Source of the DNA: Flagellimonas sp947499585
Lineage (GTDB): Bacteria; Bacteroidota; Bacteroidia; Flavobacteriales; Flavobacteriaceae
DNA: 64,000 nt
Assembly (NCBI RefSeq): GCF_044596045.1
Contig: NZ_CP138995.1
Span: forward strand, 3,286,001 to 3,350,000
Direction of reading: 5' to 3'
Made by a program: the position numbers and the translations under genes. The notes under the pieces were generated by a model, which was not told the origin of the DNA, did no database searches, and saw nothing but the letters and a program-made list of their open reading frames with translations. Positions 60,808 through 64,000 of this stretch are shown piece after piece. The number at the start of each line of letters is the position of its first letter. The first letter of the stretch is position 1.

Positions 60808-61378
60808 AATTCTGAAATATTTCTTTTTCTAAATTCTTCTCCAACACTTTGGCAAACTTTTTTCTTGCTCTAAACAATTGCACTTTTATGGTGCTAACAG
60901 GAATATCTAAAGTCTTTTCCATTTCTGCTAGACTTTGTTCTTCAAAATAAAAAAGTGTAAGAAGCCCAACATCATTGCTAGGCAATAAATTCAGACATTT
61001 TTTAATCAGCTCCTTTCTTTCCTCTTGTAACATTTTATCCAATGCATTGTTCATACTTACAAATGCAACACCTTTAACATGGTCTATATCTACAAATGTC
61101 TTATTCCTTTTATTTTGTTTGATTCTATCTAAACAAGTATTGTATGCAACCTTATAAATCCAAGTGGAAAGCTTAGAATCTCCTTTAAAATGTGACAGTG
61201 ATTTAAAAATCTTGATAAAAGTATCTTGGGATACTTCTTCAGCCTCTTCTCTGCTTCCCAGCATTCTATAGGCTAAAGTATACACCAAATTCTTATATGC
61301 ATCAACCAACTCAGAAAAAGCATGGGTATTACCATCTCGGATTTTCTGGATCAGATTAGTTTCTTTATTGGTTGTCAT
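60800..61378 (-). CDS. ECF-type RNA polymerase sigma factor
   Basis: A 192-residue sigma-70 ECF factor from the ATG at 61378 (MTTNKETNLIQKIRDGNTHAFSELV). Region 2 (YKNLVYTLAYRMLGSREEAEEVSQDTFIKIFKSLSHF, WIYKVAYNTCLDRIK) and region 4 (LPSNDVGLLTLFYFEEQSLAEMEKTLDIPVSTIKVQLFRARKKF) are clear. A longer frame to 61510 runs across a promoter-like region and is not supported. The matched -35/-10 elements upstream suggest it drives its own transcription. Confidence 0.93.
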   Translation of the reverse strand: MTTNKETNLIQKIRDGNTHAFSELVDAYKNLVYTLAYRMLGSREEAEEVSQDTFIKIFKSLSHFKGDSKLSTWIYKVAYNTCLDRIKQNKRNKTFVDIDHVKGVAFVSMNNALDKMLQEERKELIKKCLNLLPSNDVGLLTLFYFEEQSLAEMEKTLDIPVSTIKVQLFRARKKFAKVLEKNLEKEIFQNYG

Positions 61379-61387
61379 TGCACATTG

Positions 61388-61414
61388 GACGCCAAAACAT
61401 ACTCCGAGGTTACA
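61388..61414 (-). promoter_or_regulatory. ECF sigma autoregulatory promoter
   Basis: On the minus strand TGTAAC-N17-CGTC, the -10 element ending 10 bp before the sigma ATG, so the transcript would start at or just before the start codon (leaderless or nearly so). Mirror image of the element on the plus strand at 61440-61466, sharing TGTAACCTC. Confidence 0.65.
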
Positions 61415-61439
61415 CAATTTTCTTTTTTTATCAAAAAAA

Positions 61440-61466
61440 TGTAACCTCAACCAAAAAACCGTCGTC
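61440..61466 (+). promoter_or_regulatory. ECF sigma-dependent promoter of the DUF6249 gene
   Basis: TGTAAC-N17-CGTC followed by ATAGACAA, about 46 bp before the DUF6249 ATG. Same -35 (TGTAACCTC) and spacing as the sigma gene's own promoter; -10 context like that before the TonB gene at 51508-51533. Confidence 0.65.
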
Positions 61467-61512
61467 ATAGACAATGAACTAATAAAATAATAATCATTTA
61501 AAACGAACAATC

Positions 61513-61866
61513 ATGGGATCTGAATTAATCATTATACCAATACTATTTGGGGTTGTCTTTGGAATAGCATACCTCTATTTTTCAACCAGAAATAAAGAAC
61601 GTCTGGCATTAATTGAAAAAGGGGCGGATGCTTCTATTTTTGTTAAAGGAAGGAGAGCCGGCGCTGCCCCTTTTTGGAAAATCATTATCCTAAACATCTC
61701 CCTTCTTTTAATAGGTATTGGAACTGCAATTTTTCTAGCCTCCATCTTAGTATACAGTTTTGGAGTGCATGATGACGTAGCATACCCAGGTACAATATTT
61801 ACTTTGGCTGGGGTAGGTCTTTTGGTAGGTTTTAACATGACCAAACGTTTAGAAAAAGAAGAGTAA
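61513..61866 (+). CDS. DUF6249 membrane protein
   Basis: A 117-residue protein with two or three spans (about 3-22, 56-78, 95-108) and cytosolic basic middle (RNKERLALIEKGADASIFVKGRR). Family DUF6249 proteins are often divergent or adjacent to ECF sigma genes in Bacteroidota; role unknown. Terminator follows. Confidence 0.85.
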   Translation: MGSELIIIPILFGVVFGIAYLYFSTRNKERLALIEKGADASIFVKGRRAGAAPFWKIIILNISLLLIGIGTAIFLASILVYSFGVHDDVAYPGTIFTLAGVGLLVGFNMTKRLEKEE

Positions 61867-61890
61867 GTCCAAACAAAATCAATTTGAACA

Positions 61891-61918
61891 AACCACCGTT
61901 ATTTGCGGTGGTTTTTTT
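61891..61918 (+). terminator. Terminator between DUF6249 and MOSC genes
   Basis: AACCACCG / CGGTGGTT hairpin with TTATTTG loop and T run; it also decides the MOSC start, because a start upstream at 61903 would lie inside it. Confidence 0.85.
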
Positions 61919-61929
61919 ATCTTAACCCT

Positions 61930-62562
61930 ATGCAAATTATTTCAACAAACATAGGGAAATCAACAGCAATAAGCTGGAACGGACAACAAACCACTACAGG
62001 TATATACAAATACCCAGTACATGAACCTCTTCTTCTTGAAGATGAAAGTGTTGCCAGAGACACTATCAGTGATAGAAAAGTGCATGGTGGCATTTTTAAA
62101 GCTTGTTATTTATTTTCCGCAGACCATTATCCTTATTGGAAAGAAAAATATCCAGAACTAGAGTGGAATTGGGGAATGTTCGGTGAAAACCTAACCATTG
62201 AAGGTCTTGATGAATCTAAAATGCGAATAGGTAATATCTACAAAATGGGTAACGCTTTAGTACAAGTTACGCAACCCAGAGAACCTTGTTTTAAGCTAGG
62301 TATAAAGTTTGGAACGCAAGAAATTCTGAGGCAATTCATTGACCATGGTTTTCCTGGTACCTATGTTAAGGTTTTGGAGATTGGAGAAGTTAAAAAAGGA
62401 GATACTTTAGAATTGGTAAAAGAATCTGAAAGTACCTTGACTGTTCAACAATTTTATACATTACTTTTTTCTAGAACAAAAGATATTGATCTTTTAAAAT
62501 TGGCAATTGCCAATGATGCCTTGCCACCTAACAAAAGAGAACGACTAAAAAGGTACTTATAA
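61930..62562 (+). CDS. MOSC-domain protein (molybdenum cofactor-associated)
   Basis: A 210-residue protein from the ATG at 61930 (MQIISTNIGKSTAISWNG). MOSC features: DRKVHGGIFKACYLFSADHYPYWKEKYPEL, GMFGENLTIEGLDE, RIGNIYKMGNALVQVTQPREPCFKLGIKFG (conserved Cys in PREPC). YiiM-like; binds Mo cofactor intermediate or reduces N-hydroxylated bases. Confidence 0.9.
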   Translation: MQIISTNIGKSTAISWNGQQTTTGIYKYPVHEPLLLEDESVARDTISDRKVHGGIFKACYLFSADHYPYWKEKYPELEWNWGMFGENLTIEGLDESKMRIGNIYKMGNALVQVTQPREPCFKLGIKFGTQEILRQFIDHGFPGTYVKVLEIGEVKKGDTLELVKESESTLTVQQFYTLLFSRTKDIDLLKLAIANDALPPNKRERLKRYL

Positions 62563-62566
62563 AAAA

Positions 62567-62584
62567 AGGCCCATAAATGGGCCT
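62567..62584 (-). terminator. Terminator of the small secreted protein gene
   Basis: AGGCCCAT / ATGGGCCT hairpin followed in the minus-strand direction by a T7 run; about 28 bp after the stop at 62612. Confidence 0.8.
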
Positions 62585-62611
62585 CCTTGCACTGAAATTA
62601 ACTAAACAAAC

Positions 62612-62992
62612 TTATTTTACCGTAATAGTTTCTGTGTAAGTACCCAACTTATCCACTACAACCAAGGTATATTCATCTTCAAAAGCTCTTTCAAAATTGA
62701 AAGCCTTTTCAATTACCATTTCGCCATCAATAGATTCACTATAAACAAGTCTATCTTGGCTGTCATATACTTTAAGAACTACTTTACCCTGAGTAAGGTT
62801 CAATAAATTCAATAATAACTTTTCTCCTTTCTTTACAAAAACCGGATCTAATTCAATTTCAATCAACTTCTTTTCTACTTCACTTTTAGCAATTCCTTTT
62901 TTACCAAAAGTGTTCTCTGGTCCATTTGCAAACCCTATTGTGGAACTTAATAGGAATGCTGCTACTGTAACATAATTTAAAACTGATTTCAT
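62612..62992 (-). CDS. Small exported protein (DUF3244-like)
   Basis: A 126-residue secreted protein from the ATG at 62992 (signal MKSVLNYVTVAAFLLSSTIGFA). After a short charged linker the mature part is a single beta-sandwich-like module (LNLTQGKVVLKVYDSQDRLVYSESIDG, NFERAFEDEYTLVVVDKLGTYTETITV) resembling the C-terminal modules of Bacteroidota secreted proteins. No other features. A longer frame with start at 63031 has no signal. Confidence 0.75.
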   Translation of the reverse strand: MKSVLNYVTVAAFLLSSTIGFANGPENTFGKKGIAKSEVEKKLIEIELDPVFVKKGEKLLLNLLNLTQGKVVLKVYDSQDRLVYSESIDGEMVIEKAFNFERAFEDEYTLVVVDKLGTYTETITVK

Positions 62993-63153
62993 AACGTTTC
63001 GTTTTTTAAGATTACAGGACAAATGTAGCATGGGATAATCCTTAAAAACACCAGCATCTTTTCCAGTTTATATGGAATATTAACACGCTTGATATGTTAA
63101 AATGGTATTAAAGGTAAAATAGAACATATTTTAGGTAATTTTGTATAGGAGGC

Positions 63154-64000
63154 ATGCTTAAACCAGTAATAACTTTACATAAGGAAATTAAATTGGCTAT
63201 GATGATTCAAAAACCTGCTTTTGAGGCAATTGCACCAAGTTTTGGTCACTCGTTTACCTATCAAAAGTTTAGTGAGAGCAAAGAAACCAAGAATAATGGC
63301 TGGCATTATCATCCTGAGATGGAACTGGTCTATATAAAAGGAGGTTCAGGCAAAAGACAAATAGGCAGTCATGTTTCTTATTTTAGAGACGGAGACTTGA
63401 TTCTTATTGGCTCTAACTTACCACACTGCGGTTTTACAGATAGACTTACGGGAAACAAAAGTGAGACCTTGGTACACATGAAGGCTGATTTTTTGGGCAG
63501 CGACTTCTTCGATATTCCCGAAATGAAGAATATTCAAAAACTCTTTGAAGTTGCAAAAGGCGGAATAGCGTTCTTTGGCAAAACCAAAACCAAGGTTGGC
63601 GAAAAAATGGAGATACTGGAATATCAAACAGATTTTCAACGCTTGCTATCAATTCTTAACATATTAAACCAACTTGCCATATCAGAAGAAATAAAAGTAT
63701 TGAATGGTGAAGGTTTTTCTATGGAAACGGAAGTCAAGGACAACGATAGAATCAATATTGTCTTTAATCATGTTAAAGCCAATTTTAAGGAAGATATTAG
63801 TCTGGATGAGATTGCCAATATAGTGAGTATGACGGTTCCTTCATTTTGCAGATACTTTAAAAAAATCACCAATAAGACCTTTACACAATTTGTAAATGAA
63901 TATCGTCTTGTGCACGCCTCTAAATTATTGGCAGAACAACCTATCAGCATCACCCAGGTATGTTATGATAGTGGATTCAATAATTTTTCTCACTTTAATA
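63154..64000 (+). CDS. AraC-family transcriptional regulator (cut by right edge)
   Basis: Open frame from the ATG at 63154 to the window end (282 codons, no stop). N-terminal cupin (WHYHPEMELVYIKGGSG, GDLILIGSNLPHCG) and a C-terminal double HTH begun with ISLDEIANIVSMTVPSFCRYFKKITNKTFTQFVNEYRLVHASKLLAEQPISITQVCYDSGFNNFSHF, clearly AraC. AGGAGG stands just before this ATG with 1 bp spacing, so the ATG at 63199 or 63202 may be used instead. Ligand probably a sugar. Confidence 0.85.
   Translation, partial: MLKPVITLHKEIKLAMMIQKPAFEAIAPSFGHSFTYQKFSESKETKNNGWHYHPEMELVYIKGGSGKRQIGSHVSYFRDGDLILIGSNLPHCGFTDRLTGNKSETLVHMKADFLGSDFFDIPEMKNIQKLFEVAKGGIAFFGKTKTKVGEKMEILEYQTDFQRLLSILNILNQLAISEEIKVLNGEGFSMETEVKDNDRINIVFNHVKANFKEDISLDEIANIVSMTVPSFCRYFKKITNKTFTQFVNEYRLVHASKLLAEQPISITQVCYDSGFNNFSHFN

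Noticed and set aside
61379..61510. Longer N-terminus for the ECF sigma factor
   Set aside because: The extra 44 residues are encoded across two promoter elements and do not resemble a sigma domain.

Overview
The window is about 64 kb of low-GC chromosome from a member of the Bacteroidota, most likely a pigmented (probably marine) Flavobacteriaceae. Evidence: many SPII lipoproteins and TonB-dependent barrels, weak Shine-Dalgarno sites, the DUF4295-rpmG-rpmB cluster, a MoxR / tandem SurA-like chaperone block, and zeaxanthin-type carotenoid genes. The genus cannot be fixed from this sequence. Apart from one tRNA-Leu(GAG) there are no RNA genes, and no CRISPR array, transposase, integrase or plasmid origin is visible.

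Layout. 1-2.2 kb: a haem-binding FG-GAP lipoprotein, then a gene-poor stretch ending in what looks like a tRNA 3' end plus terminator (possible attachment scar). 2.2-14.2 kb: a nitrous oxide reduction island. It starts with a copper-uptake module (small CxGKC protein, OprC/NosA-type TonB receptor with the CxxxM and HxM copper ligands, Met/His-rich lipoprotein), an Rrf2-type Fe-S regulator, a lipoprotein cytochrome c, a fasciclin lipoprotein, then clade II nosZ, a membrane protein, nosL, a flavin split-barrel protein, a cupin, and nosDFY. No nosR is present. Matching palindromes (TGAnAATTnTCA) lie in front of the copper module and at the regulator/cytochrome divergent promoter, suggesting one regulon. 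14.4-16.8 kb: a membrane-associated GMC dehydrogenase pair with a four-cysteine cluster and a Tat-type small subunit. 17.0-20.9 kb: tRNA-Leu, then a MerR regulator with the B12-photoreceptor signature (W-x9-EH plus a downstream His) directly upstream of crtI-crtB-crtZ.

20.9-28 kb: two TlpA-like proteins (one lacking the first redox Cys), aconitase, MoxR ATPase, SurA and a second SurA-like lipoprotein. 28-34 kb: small SRPBCC proteins, a class A-like serine hydrolase, DoxX + Gfo/Idh oxidoreductase, a BLUF blue-light protein with all key residues at canonical spacing, and aquaporin; this part contains decayed copies of the serine hydrolase end and of another short coding segment, pointing to an old duplication. 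34-49 kb: mainly core genes on the minus strand (rimO, ftsY, DUF4295, rpmG, rpmB, cinA, recR, E2 component) mixed with hydrolases and lipoproteins. 49-64 kb: Na+/solute symporter, a large TonB-type barrel, fabH, ABC1 kinase with TetR regulator, htpG with a clear sigma-54-type promoter, an ECF sigma factor with its probable anti-sigma partner and divergent target, MOSC protein, and an AraC regulator cut by the right edge.

Together: the first quarter is a respiratory N2O module with its own copper supply and regulator; the crt block and the BLUF gene give the organism two separate light-sensing proteins; the ECF sigma factor has matching -35/-10 elements at its own promoter, at the divergent DUF6249 gene and 10 kb away at a TonB barrel gene, suggesting a small regulon visible inside the window.
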